Source: Streptomyces sp. GC420 (GTDB lineage Bacteria; Actinomycetota; Actinomycetes; Streptomycetales; Streptomycetaceae). Taken from it: a DNA stretch of 36,930 nucleotides. The DNA lies in assembly GCF_009916105.1 (NCBI RefSeq), contig NZ_JAAAXQ010000028.1, positions 1 to 36,930 on the forward strand. The letters run 5' to 3'. The translations under genes were made by a program, and so were the position numbers. The notes under the pieces were generated by a model, which saw nothing but the letters and a program-made list of their open reading frames with translations, was not told the DNA's origin and did no database searches. This document shows, piece by piece, positions 24,066-32,594 of the stretch (its first letter is position 1; every line of letters starts with the position of its first letter).

Positions 24066-24983
24066 TCAGGCGCTGACGAGCTGCTCGGACTCGGCGACGA
24101 CGCCCGCGACACGGCGGAGCTTCTTCATCGGGCCGAGCTCGGACTCGTAGACCTTCTTGACGCCGTCGCCCAGCGAGGCCTCGATGGTGCGGATGTCGCG
24201 CACCAGGCGCTGCAGGCCCTGGGGCTCGACGGAGGCGGCCTGGTCGGAGCCCCACATGGCGCGGTCGAGGGTGATGTGGCGCTCGACGAAGGTGGCACCG
24301 AGGGCGACGGCGGCCAGCGTGGTCTGCAGGCCGGTCTCGTGGCCGGAGTAGCCGATCGGGACGTTCGGGTACTCGGCCTGCAGGGTGTTGATGACCCGCA
24401 GGTTCAGTTCCTCGGCCTTCGCCGGGTACGTGGACGTGGCGTGGCAGAGCAGGATGTTGTCGCTGCCGAGGACCTCGACGGCGTGCCGGATCTGCTTCGG
24501 CGTGGACATGCCGGTGGAGAGGATGACGGTGCGGCCGGTGGCGCGCAGGGAGCGCAGCAGCTCGTCGTCGGTGAGGGAGGCGGAGGCCACCTTGTGCGCG
24601 GGGACGTCGAACTTCTCGAGGAAGGCGACGGCCTCGGTGTCCCACGGGGAGGCGAACCAGTCGATGCCGGCCTTCTTGCAGTGCTCGTCGATGGCGCGGT
24701 ACTCGTCCTCGCCGAACTCGACGCGGTGCCGGTAGTCGATGTACGTCATCCGGCCCCACGGGGTGTCGCGCTCGATGTCCCACTGGTCGCGCGGGGTGCA
24801 GATCTCCGGGGTCCGCTTCTGGAACTTCACGGCGTCGCAGCCGGCCTCGGCGGCCACGTCGATCAGCTTGAAGGCGTTGTCGAGCTCGCCGTTGTGGTTG
24901 ATGCCGATCTCGCCGCAGATGTACACGGGGTGACCGGGGCCGGCCGTCTTCGAACCGAGGGCGCGGAGGCGGGAGGTGCTCAT
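24066..24983 (-). CDS. neuB: NeuB-family nonulosonate synthase without SAF domain
   Basis: Condenses PEP with a hexose (ManNAc in sialate synthases, mannose or Man-6-P in Kdn synthases) to a nine-carbon keto acid. TIM-barrel motifs GEIGINHNGELDNAFKLI, KFQKRTPEICTP, ASASLTDDELLRSL, STGMSTP, HATSTYPA, YSGHETGLQTT and VERHITLDRAMWGSDQAAS are complete. At 305 residues it ends right after the barrel; the C-terminal SAF/antifreeze-like domain, about 60 residues in most NeuB proteins and used to contact the acetamido group, is missing with no frameshift visible. The ATG at 24983 has AAGGAA upstream. It is 13 bp after the fused cytidylyltransferase. Confidence 0.88.
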   Translation of the reverse strand: MSTSRLRALGSKTAGPGHPVYICGEIGINHNGELDNAFKLIDVAAEAGCDAVKFQKRTPEICTPRDQWDIERDTPWGRMTYIDYRHRVEFGEDEYRAIDEHCKKAGIDWFASPWDTEAVAFLEKFDVPAHKVASASLTDDELLRSLRATGRTVILSTGMSTPKQIRHAVEVLGSDNILLCHATSTYPAKAEELNLRVINTLQAEYPNVPIGYSGHETGLQTTLAAVALGATFVERHITLDRAMWGSDQAASVEPQGLQRLVRDIRTIEASLGDGVKKVYESELGPMKKLRRVAGVVAESEQLVSA

Positions 24984-24996
24984 GGGTGATGGTTCC

Positions 24997-26235
24997 TTAA
25001 CTGTGGAGGGAGTCGAGAGAGGGGCCGAGGATCCATGCCGCGATCTCTCGGATCGCGCCGTCCCCGCCGGGTGCGGCGGTGACCGCGCGTGCGGCGCCGC
25101 GCACGACGTCATGGGCGGATCCGACCGCCACCGGCCAGCCGACGAGGCCGAAGCAGGGGAGGTCGTTGACGTCGTTGCCGACGTAGAGCACGCGCTCCGG
25201 CGCGATGCCCTGCTCCTCGCACCACTGCTTCAGTGCGAGGTCCTTGCGGTCGATGCCGTGCAGCACGGGGATCTTGAGCTTCCGTGCGCGGGCGGCGACC
25301 ACGGGGTTCTGTTCCGTGGACAGGATCAGCAGCTTCAGCCCCGCCCTGCGCAGGGCGGCGATACCGAGACCGTCGCCGCGGTGCACGGAGACGAATTCGC
25401 GTCCTTCGGAGTCGATCAGCACCCGGTCGTCGGTCTGAGTGCCGTCGAAGTCGAGTACCACCGCGTCGATGTCGTCGAGGGTGGGGAGGCGGGCGCCGGT
25501 CGCCTCGTCGGGGGCCGCCGGCCGGGCCGCGTCGAAGAGCGGCGCCAGGGCGCGGGCGCGGGCCAGGTCGTGCGGGTCGTCCACTTCGAGGACCCGGGCG
25601 GGGTCGGTGCGGACGAGTTCGGTGCGGCCGAAGAAGCGGTGCCCGGCCGCCCGGAACCCTGCGGCGTCCATGGCGTACGCGGCGCCGGTCTCCAGGTAGT
25701 CCTGCGGACGGTCCTGGCGGCGCGGGCGGAAGGACTTGTCGTGGTTGACGCCGACGCCGTCGCACGCGGCGTCGGCGACGTCGCCGTCGCCGTCGCCGTC
25801 GCGCCACACGAAGCCGTGGAACGGCGCCACCGTCATGGCGCTGTCGGCGCCCCGCTCGGCGACGGCGGAGGCGACGCCGTCGATGTCGTCGCTGGTGAGG
25901 AAGGGGCTGGTGCACTGGACGAGGAGCACGACGTCGGCCGCCGCGCCGGACGTCGCCTCGTGGGCGTCCATGGCGTGCAGCACGGCGGCCTCGCTGCTGG
26001 CGGTGTCGCCGGCGATGGCGGCGGGGCGCAGGACGACCTCGGCCCCGGCGCCGCGGGCGACGGCGGCGATGCCCGCGTCGTCGGTGGAGACGACGACGTC
26101 GGTGACGAGGCGGGCGGCGAGGCATTCGCGTACGGCGCGGGCCACCAGCGGTACACCGCCGACGGGGGCGAGGTTCTTCGCGGGGACGCCCTTCGAGCCG
26201 CCCCTCGCGGGGATGACGGCGAGCACGCGGGCCAT
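24997..26235 (-). CDS. CMP-nonulosonate synthetase fused to HAD phosphatase
   Basis: Bifunctional protein of 412 residues. Residues about 1-230 are a cytidylyltransferase with the NeuA signature IPARGGSKGVPAKN and VQCTSPF. About 245-412 is a KdsC-type HAD phosphatase with Asp pair in LDFDGTQTDD, the LSTE motif, a Lys near ARKLKIPVLHG and GNDVNDLPC. Together they could dephosphorylate Kdn-9-phosphate and make CMP-Kdn; vertebrate CMAS has the same order. A GAC-GGC hexanucleotide run (25781-25801) encodes an in-frame Asp-Gly repeat. ATG 26235 has GGAG upstream; an in-frame GTG at 26268 overlaps the upstream gene's stop. Confidence 0.9.
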   Translation of the reverse strand: MARVLAVIPARGGSKGVPAKNLAPVGGVPLVARAVRECLAARLVTDVVVSTDDAGIAAVARGAGAEVVLRPAAIAGDTASSEAAVLHAMDAHEATSGAAADVVLLVQCTSPFLTSDDIDGVASAVAERGADSAMTVAPFHGFVWRDGDGDGDVADAACDGVGVNHDKSFRPRRQDRPQDYLETGAAYAMDAAGFRAAGHRFFGRTELVRTDPARVLEVDDPHDLARARALAPLFDAARPAAPDEATGARLPTLDDIDAVVLDFDGTQTDDRVLIDSEGREFVSVHRGDGLGIAALRRAGLKLLILSTEQNPVVAARARKLKIPVLHGIDRKDLALKQWCEEQGIAPERVLYVGNDVNDLPCFGLVGWPVAVGSAHDVVRGAARAVTAAPGGDGAIREIAAWILGPSLDSLHS

Positions 26236-26264
26236 GGGAACTCCAGGGGTGGTGGGGTCGGCGG

Positions 26265-27611
26265 TCACAGCTCGCCCATCCGGCGGATCACGGGCGCGAC
26301 GCGCTGGACGCCGTGCCGGTAGGCGCCGCGGGCGGCCTCCCGGACGATGCGGCGCACGGGGCCCGCCTCCCTGGCGGGGGCGGCGGCGCCGGGCAGCGGC
26401 GTGCCGTCGGGGCCGAGGTGGTGGCGGGCGAGGATGCCGGGGAGGTATCCGGGCGCGGTGGCCGGGGTGTAGTACGGGGCGATGGGCGGCAGTCCGGGCC
26501 GGCGGAGCAGTTCGGCGACGCGCTTTCGCGTTTCGTCGAACGCGGTCTCGTACGGCCCCTCGGCGGCGACTCCCTGCCGGGCCACCCAGTCCTGCGCGGC
26601 CTGCGGCTCGTGGCCGGCGTCGAGCCGGTCCCAGGAGGCGAGGCAGCCGGAGCCGATGAAGTGGTGGTTGCCGAGGGCCTCGCGCACGCCGAGGTCGGTC
26701 AGCACGGCCGTCGGGATGCGCCGGTGCAGTGCCTCCAGGGCGGCCGTGGAACTGACGGTGACCAGGAGGTCGGTGCGGTCGAGCACCTCGCCCATGTGCC
26801 CGTACACCAGGCGGAAGTTGGGCGGCGGCGCCCCGCCGGGCAGCTTCTGGACCAGCTTCTGATAGGGCAGTTCCTCGATGTGCGTGGTGTGCTCGCCCGG
26901 TTTGCTGCGCAGTTTCAGCAGCACCTCGCGGTCGGGGTGGAAGCGGGCGTGCTCGACGAGCCGGCGCAGCAGGTAGGTGCGGTCCCTGCGGTTGTCCGGC
27001 ACGGAGGGCTGTGCCGCGAACACCACGGTGTACGGGCGGCCGTCGGGCTTCCCCTCGTAGCGCGCGCCGCCCAGGAAGGGCAGCGCGGTCTCGGTCACGC
27101 TCGACGCGTCGGCGCCGACTCCTTCGTAGACGGCGCGGAAACGCTCCGCGTCGTGCCGGGAGTTGGCGAGGACGACGTCGGCGCCGTGCCGCAGCAGCAG
27201 GCCGTCCGCGAGCTTCTCGTAGACGACGCCCACGTAGCCGGTGACGACGACGGGCCGCCGCTCCCGGCCCTCCCAGACCCGGGCCAGACCGTGCAGCACG
27301 GCCTGCGCCCCGCCGCCGACGAGGGCCAGCACGACCACGTCGTACGTCTCGTCCCCCATCTCCTGGAGGAACTCGACGGCGGTCACCTCGCGCAGGCTGT
27401 CCGCGCGCACCCCGACCTCTTCGAGCTGCCGCGGCGTCGGGGTGGCCCGGCCACGCAGCAGGAAGCCGTCGAGCCGGTGTTCCGCGACGGCGCGGTGCGC
27501 GGTGAGGGCACCCCATTTCCATCGGGTGTCGGAATCGGCGAGTACGGCGACCCTCAGCGGCGAGTCGTCCGGGCGCTGCGGGCCGGCGGGGTCAGTGGTC
27601 CTTGCTGGCAC
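26265..27611 (-). CDS. DUF6716 putative glycosyltransferase
   Basis: Protein of about 448 residues, matching what I recall as DUF6716. An N-terminal Rossmann half begins LRVAVLADSDTRWKWGALTAHR. The C-terminal half has a LVTVSSTAALEALHRRIPTAVL Ser-rich motif similar to the sugar-nucleotide binding motif of polysialyltransferases. It lies first in the minus-strand neu operon and its stop overlaps a possible GTG start of the CMP-nonulosonate synthetase. GTG at 27611 is chosen; a TTG at 27650 is in frame; neither has a clear Shine-Dalgarno. The specific linkage it forms is unknown. Confidence 0.7.
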   Translation of the reverse strand: MPARTTDPAGPQRPDDSPLRVAVLADSDTRWKWGALTAHRAVAEHRLDGFLLRGRATPTPRQLEEVGVRADSLREVTAVEFLQEMGDETYDVVVLALVGGGAQAVLHGLARVWEGRERRPVVVTGYVGVVYEKLADGLLLRHGADVVLANSRHDAERFRAVYEGVGADASSVTETALPFLGGARYEGKPDGRPYTVVFAAQPSVPDNRRDRTYLLRRLVEHARFHPDREVLLKLRSKPGEHTTHIEELPYQKLVQKLPGGAPPPNFRLVYGHMGEVLDRTDLLVTVSSTAALEALHRRIPTAVLTDLGVREALGNHHFIGSGCLASWDRLDAGHEPQAAQDWVARQGVAAEGPYETAFDETRKRVAELLRRPGLPPIAPYYTPATAPGYLPGILARHHLGPDGTPLPGAAAPAREAGPVRRIVREAARGAYRHGVQRVAPVIRRMGEL

Positions 27612-27820
27612 GTCGACGACGCTAGGAAGGCATTCCGATGGGAGGCCCAACTCGGCAGCAACAAAGGGTTAACAGCACATCGACGAATGGGGAATCACCC
27701 CGCCGGAACACCCGTACGCCTCCGTTTGGAAACGTGGTTAACCGTTCCGCCATTCTTCGTTCACCTGGGCGCCGGAATGGCGTCAGGCCTCGGCTCTGGC
27801 CCGCCACTACGGTCGGCCGG
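27612..27820. promoter_or_regulatory. Divergent promoter region of the nonulosonate cluster
   Basis: This is AT-richer than its surroundings and carries GGGTTAAC (27666-27673) and the palindrome GGTTAACC (27736-27743), 70 bp apart. TACGGT (27808-27813) is a -10-like element eight bases before the GT2 GTG, suggesting a leaderless message. Both arms of the cluster probably start here. Confidence 0.4.
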
Positions 27821-28807
27821 GTGGTAAAGCTCTCCGTCGTCGTGCCGTTCTACAACGTTCAGCGCTACGCCCCCGATGCCCTGAGATCCCTGCGCGCGAA
27901 CGCCCGCGAGGACTTCGAGTTCGTTCTCGTCGACGACTGTTCGACGGACGGCACTGAGGAGATCCTCCGCAGGGCGGTACGTGAACTCCCGGGGGCGCGT
28001 CTCGTCAGACACGAGCACAACGAGGGGCTGGCCACCGCCCGCAACACCGGCATCGACGCCGCGCGCGGCGAGTACCTGACCTTCCTGGACGGCGACGACT
28101 GGCTGGCCCCCGGCCACTACGAGCGGCTGCTGGCCGCCATCGAGGGCCTGGGCTGCGACTTCGTGCGCACCGACCATGTGCAGTGCACGGCGCGCGCCCG
28201 CACCGTCCACCGGCACCCGCACGGCCCGCGCGGCGAGGTACTGCGCCCGCGCGACGCGATCCTGCCCGCGCACCGCACCACCTCGGTGGACTACCCGTAC
28301 GCCTGGGCCGGGATCTACCACCGGCGGCTCGTCGACGCCGGCCTGCTGCACTTCACGCACGGGCTGCGGACGGCGGAGGACCGGCCGTGGATCTGGCGGC
28401 TGCACCGGGAGGCGGAATCGTTCGCGGTGGTGGGAATGCTCGGTCTCTTCTACCGTCGCGGTGTGGCGTCCTCACTCACCCAGATCGGGGATGTGCGGCA
28501 GCTCGATTTCATCCGGGCCTTCGACCAGGTGATCGAGGAAACCGCGCAGGATCCGGACGCGGAGAAACTGCTCCCCAAGGCCGTGCGGACCTACTGCGCC
28601 ATCATCGCCCACCATCTCGGTTCCATCGAGAGGTTCGAACCGGCCGTCGCAAAACGGCTGCGCGCGATGAGCGCCGCGGCCATAAAACGCATGCCGCAGG
28701 AGATCCTCGGCGAAGTGCTCGATTCCATGGACATGCAGCGGTCCGCGAAACTGCGCCGGATCCGCCGCCGTGTCGTCGCCGCCTCCTCCGGTGAGGCGGC
28801 CGCCTGA
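27821..28807 (+). CDS. GT2 family glycosyltransferase
   Basis: Protein of 328 residues with a GT-A fold. The N-terminus KLSVVVPFYNVQRYAPDALRSL, VDDCSTDGT (nucleotide-binding Asp) and FLDGDDW (metal-binding DxD) are family signatures; a helical C-terminal half follows without membrane segments. It would add a hexose to the growing cell-wall polymer or linkage unit in the cytoplasm. The GTG at 27821 lacks a Shine-Dalgarno but lies at the expected transcription start of TACGGT, so it may be leaderless. Its stop overlaps the following gene's ATG (TGATG). Confidence 0.88.
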   Translation: MVKLSVVVPFYNVQRYAPDALRSLRANAREDFEFVLVDDCSTDGTEEILRRAVRELPGARLVRHEHNEGLATARNTGIDAARGEYLTFLDGDDWLAPGHYERLLAAIEGLGCDFVRTDHVQCTARARTVHRHPHGPRGEVLRPRDAILPAHRTTSVDYPYAWAGIYHRRLVDAGLLHFTHGLRTAEDRPWIWRLHREAESFAVVGMLGLFYRRGVASSLTQIGDVRQLDFIRAFDQVIEETAQDPDAEKLLPKAVRTYCAIIAHHLGSIERFEPAVAKRLRAMSAAAIKRMPQEILGEVLDSMDMQRSAKLRRIRRRVVAASSGEAAA

Positions 28808-30162
28808 TGTCCCTCTCCGCAGTCTCCCGCACCACCCAGATCTTCTACGTGTCCTCCCTGTACGGCGCGGCGACGGTGGCCGCCGCGATCGACGCCGGCC
28901 GCTTCGGCCCGGCCGGCCGCAGGCTGCTGCTGGTCAGCACCAACACGGCGACTCCGGAGACCTCCACGCCCGTCGACGAGATGCCCGGCTTCGAACGGCT
29001 GCGCGACCGCTTCGACCGGGTGGTCTCCTGGAACGAGGCCATCCGCCCCTTCCACCCCGGCGGCTGGGAACCGCGCCCCGACGACCTGCCCCTGTGGGAG
29101 CGGTACGTCAGGCTGCTGTGGGGCATCGGCGAGGACCAGCGGGTCGAGCTGGCGGTGGAGTCCATCCAGGTCAGCCCCGCCCTCACCCTGGCGCAGATCT
29201 TCACGGACGCTCCGGTCACCGTGTACGCGGACGGGCTGATGAGCTACGGCCCGACCCGCAACAGGATCGACCCCCAGGTGGGCTCGCGGGTGCGGCGGCT
29301 GCTGCACCTCGATCTCGTACCGGGTCTGAAGCCGCTGCTGCTCACCGAGTTCGGGGTCGAGCCGGAGATCGTGCCGAGCGACACCTTCCTGAAGGTCCTC
29401 GGTGAGATCGGCGAGGCGGCGCCGCGACCGGACCTCCCGTCCACCGGTTCCACGGCCCAGGGGCCCGCGCTGCTGCTCGGCCAGTACCTGTCCGCGCTGT
29501 CGATCCTCTCCCCCGAGCAGGAGGAGGGACTGCATGTGCGGATGCTGCGGGGCGCGTTCGCGCGCGGCCACCGCAGGATCGTCTTCAAGCCGCACCCGTC
29601 GGCGCCCGCCCGCTACGGCAGCGCGCTGGAGAACGCGGCGGCGGAGCTGGGCGCGGAGCTGACCGTGGTGGACATGCCCGTCCTGGCGGAGGTGCTCTAC
29701 CAGCGCGTCCGCCCGGCACTCGTCGTCGGCTGCTTCTCGACCGCGCTGTTCACGGCCCGCGCGCTGTACGGGCTGCCCGTGGCCCGGGTCGGTACGGACC
29801 TGCTGCTCGACCGGCTCTCGCCGTACCAGAACAGCAACCGTGTCCCGGTGACCCTGGCCGACGCGCTGCTGCCCGACCTGGAGTCGGACCGGATCGAGGA
29901 GCCCGAGGATCTCACCGGGCTGATCTCCACTGTGGGCTTCGTGATGCAGGACCGGATCCACCCGGGCCTGCGCCCTGTGGCGGAGCGCTACCTGACGGCA
30001 CATCTGAACCCGCGCACCATGCGCTACTTCAAGCGCCAGCGGCTCACCTCGCTCGGCCTGCCGGGCGGGATCCCGGCCCGCCTCGCCTTCCTGCCGCGCA
30101 ACGCCACGGCCCGCCGCGTGGTCCGCCGCGCCCGTTCCCTGGGGCGCGCCGTCCGCCGCTGA
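28807..30162 (+). CDS. Alpha-2,8-polysialyltransferase-family protein
   Basis: Protein of 451 residues of the polysialyltransferase-like family. The N-terminus IFYVSSLYGAATVAAAIDAG, the acidic-Gly motif VYADGLMSYG, the HP motif FKPHPSAPARYG and the Ser motif CFSTALFTARALYG are in the expected order for CMP-sialate-dependent transferases of the GT38/GT52 fold. The C-terminus is strongly basic (RRVVRRARSLGRAVRR) and may hold it at the membrane. The ATG shares a base with the GT2 stop, so both are co-translated. It most likely polymerises or caps with Kdn, by inference. Confidence 0.78.
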   Translation: MSLSAVSRTTQIFYVSSLYGAATVAAAIDAGRFGPAGRRLLLVSTNTATPETSTPVDEMPGFERLRDRFDRVVSWNEAIRPFHPGGWEPRPDDLPLWERYVRLLWGIGEDQRVELAVESIQVSPALTLAQIFTDAPVTVYADGLMSYGPTRNRIDPQVGSRVRRLLHLDLVPGLKPLLLTEFGVEPEIVPSDTFLKVLGEIGEAAPRPDLPSTGSTAQGPALLLGQYLSALSILSPEQEEGLHVRMLRGAFARGHRRIVFKPHPSAPARYGSALENAAAELGAELTVVDMPVLAEVLYQRVRPALVVGCFSTALFTARALYGLPVARVGTDLLLDRLSPYQNSNRVPVTLADALLPDLESDRIEEPEDLTGLISTVGFVMQDRIHPGLRPVAERYLTAHLNPRTMRYFKRQRLTSLGLPGGIPARLAFLPRNATARRVVRRARSLGRAVRR

Positions 30163-30199
30163 CCGCCCCGTCGCCCGCCGCCCCGGCGGGCAACGGCAT

Positions 30200-30228
30200 G
30201 GGGGCCGCTCCTTCAAGGAGCGGCCCCC
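30200..30228. terminator. Strong bidirectional terminator
   Basis: A near-perfect palindrome: GGGGGCCGCTCCT pairs with AGGAGCGGCCCCC through 13 base pairs and a three-base loop (30213-30215). It lies between two convergent genes, 38 bp after one stop and 18 bp after the other. Confidence 0.85.
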
Positions 30229-30245
30229 TGTGCGTGCGGTGCACG

Positions 30246-32594
30246 TCAGCTCAGCGGCGCGCCCAGGATCGTGCGCAGGTCCGCGGCGTTCTCCTGGGTG
30301 ACCTTCCACAGCTCCTGCTGCCGGCCGTGCACGTCGGCCACCGTGCGTGCGTGGTCCTCCAGCAGGTCCACGGCACGCTCGGTGAGGACGTCGCCCAGGT
30401 TCCTGTCGTGGACGGATATGCCCCACTCGGGGCGCTTGATGTCGGACAGGAAGTACGCCATCTTCGGATGCGAGATCAGGCTGATGATCGGCGTGCCGCA
30501 GCCGAAGGGGATCATTCCGGCGTGGCCGCGCATGCCGATGACCAGCTTGGTGCGGGCGTAGGTGCCCCTGATGGCGTCGTTGTCGAAGTCGTACATCGGG
30601 ACGACCGGCATCGAGATGCCGTGCTCGCGCCGCAGGTCGAAGGCGATCTTCTCGTCGTCGAGCGAGTGCGCGGCACACTGCACCTCGGCGTGCTCGCCCA
30701 GTGCCCTGACCGCCTTGGCCATCTCCGCCAGGAAGTGCCCGTAGTCGTGGCCGAAGCGCAGGCCGGCCCGGTCGTACGCGGCGTTGATCATGACGGTGTT
30801 CTCACGGACCAGCGGGTCGGTCCAGCCTTCCACCAGCTGCCGGGTCACCGTCGTCGGGCACGGCTGGAAGCGCACCTTGTCGTGGAGTTCCGCCGGGAGA
30901 AGGGAGCGGACCTTCTCGATGGAGCCGTGGTTGCGCAGTCCGAAGAACGCCGCCTTCTCCACCAGCAGCCGCAGGCTGGCGTTGAACCGGCCCGCGCGGT
31001 ACGACTGACCGTCGAAGGCGTTGAAGCCGACCGCGTACACCATGATCGGCACGTCGATGGCGTTCAGCATCTCGTCCGGCACGTTCCACTGCCAGGCGCT
31101 GTTGCCGTTCGGCATGGTGTCGGGGATGAACAGCCCGCCGCCGCCGATGACCAGCCCGCGCCGGGCGTTGACCCGTGCCAGCGCCTCCTCGCCGAACAGC
31201 CGGTGGGCGTGCACGGAGTGCCAGCGGCGCGGCCCGGTGTCGGTGCCGAAGGTCAGCCGGACGGTCTCCGGGAGCAGCTTGTCACCGGCGTTGCCCTGCT
31301 TCTCCATGTAGAAGGCGACGTGCGCGAGCTGCTCCTCCGGCGCGCCCTCCCGCGGCTTCGGCACGTCCGTGGTGCGCTGCTGCATCAGCCGGTTGGAGCG
31401 GTGGGTCGGGTCGACCCGCAGCCCGGCCAGTGCGTACTCGCGCGCCGACTCGTCGTCGCCGTGGATCCAGGCCATCTGGGCGAGCCGCGCGAAGGCGGTG
31501 GGGGCGCGGTTGGGCGCGGCGGTGGCCAGCAGCAGCTGCGCCCTGGCCTCCTCGTAGCGCGACACGCTCATCAGCGCGTGTCCCAGCACCTCGTGCGGCC
31601 ATGCCTCGTCCACGGGGATGTCGACCCCGCTCAGCAGGTCCACGGCCTCCTGGTACTCGCCCGCGGCGATGTGCGCGGCGGCCACCCGGCGGGCGCTCTC
31701 GACGTGGCCGGTGCGCTTCACGTGCGGCGTGCCGAAGTGCACCATCAGGTCGTGGTGCTTGTTGCCGGGCGCGTCCATGTACGCGGCGTGGAACTCCGCG
31801 TCGGACAGCTCGAAGTCGCGCCAGCGCTGCTCCGCCTGCCCGTAGCCCTGCTCGCCGCCCTGCCAGGGCTTGTGCCGCCCGGTGAAGTGCAGGATCGCCA
31901 CGTCGTCGGGGACGGGCAGGTCACCGGAGAGCCGCCGCTTGACGTAGTTGTAGCGGGGGTCGAGCTGGATGAAGTCGCCGTCCAGGACGGCGTTGAGGAT
32001 GCCCTGGTCGTGCTTGTCGAGCTCGTAGTCGCCGCTGCGCCCCGTGGCGTCGATCCGGGCGCAGAACTCGTCGCTGAGGAACTCCTTCTGGATGACGAGG
32101 AGTCCGCTGTTGAGCTTGTGCTGCCCGTAGAAGAACTGCGGCACGGCGGCCAGGCCCTCGCGCAGCCGCAGCAGTTCCTCCAGATCGCCCAGGACCACCA
32201 TGTCGGTGTCGAGGGTGATGATGGTGTCGTAGTCCCGGACGCGGAACACGTCGAGGATGAAGTACGCCTTGCGCACCAGGTAGTTGTCCTGGTCGCCCTT
32301 GGCGTACGAGTCGTAGTGCCCGGCGTCGACCCGGCGCAGTTCCACGCGCGGGTGCAGGGCCCTGATGCGGGCGACGGAGGCGGGGCGCAGTCCGTCGTGC
32401 AGGACGAGGAAGTCCTCGCAGACACCGGGGTTGGACAGGGCGAGGCTGCGCAGCAGCACGAGGAAGCCAGGCAGGTAGTTCTCGTCCACGAAGCTGGCGA
32501 AGGCGACGCGCCGCTTGCCGGTGAGTTCGTTCGCGCCGGTGGGTATCGGGGCCGGTGCCGGGACGGCGGCGGCGGTCGTCTGGGGGGCGGTCAT
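30246..32594 (-). CDS. GT8 - TPR - polysaccharide pyruvyltransferase fusion
   Basis: Trimodular protein of 782 residues. About 28-285 is a GT8 (glycogenin-like) domain with DTD at 129-131, LNSGLLVIQ and HFTGRHKPW at 236-244. About 298-410 is a TPR-like helical block (AAGEYQEAVDLLSG, SRYEEARAQLLLA, GDDESAREYALAG). About 425-782 is a polysaccharide pyruvyltransferase domain with NAGDKLL, GGGGLF (484-489), FGLRNHGS and GMRGHAGMIPFGCG. It would add a hexose and then a ketal pyruvate. ATG overlaps the stop of the GT29-like gene (ATGA). The fusion is unusual; I know the domains separately. Confidence 0.85.
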   Translation of the reverse strand: MTAPQTTAAAVPAPAPIPTGANELTGKRRVAFASFVDENYLPGFLVLLRSLALSNPGVCEDFLVLHDGLRPASVARIRALHPRVELRRVDAGHYDSYAKGDQDNYLVRKAYFILDVFRVRDYDTIITLDTDMVVLGDLEELLRLREGLAAVPQFFYGQHKLNSGLLVIQKEFLSDEFCARIDATGRSGDYELDKHDQGILNAVLDGDFIQLDPRYNYVKRRLSGDLPVPDDVAILHFTGRHKPWQGGEQGYGQAEQRWRDFELSDAEFHAAYMDAPGNKHHDLMVHFGTPHVKRTGHVESARRVAAAHIAAGEYQEAVDLLSGVDIPVDEAWPHEVLGHALMSVSRYEEARAQLLLATAAPNRAPTAFARLAQMAWIHGDDESAREYALAGLRVDPTHRSNRLMQQRTTDVPKPREGAPEEQLAHVAFYMEKQGNAGDKLLPETVRLTFGTDTGPRRWHSVHAHRLFGEEALARVNARRGLVIGGGGLFIPDTMPNGNSAWQWNVPDEMLNAIDVPIMVYAVGFNAFDGQSYRAGRFNASLRLLVEKAAFFGLRNHGSIEKVRSLLPAELHDKVRFQPCPTTVTRQLVEGWTDPLVRENTVMINAAYDRAGLRFGHDYGHFLAEMAKAVRALGEHAEVQCAAHSLDDEKIAFDLRREHGISMPVVPMYDFDNDAIRGTYARTKLVIGMRGHAGMIPFGCGTPIISLISHPKMAYFLSDIKRPEWGISVHDRNLGDVLTERAVDLLEDHARTVADVHGRQQELWKVTQENAADLRTILGAPLS

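Noticed and set aside
25781..25801. Hexanucleotide GAC-GGC run as a phase-variation switch in the CMP-synthetase
   Set aside because: Units are six bases, so changes keep the frame and cannot switch expression.
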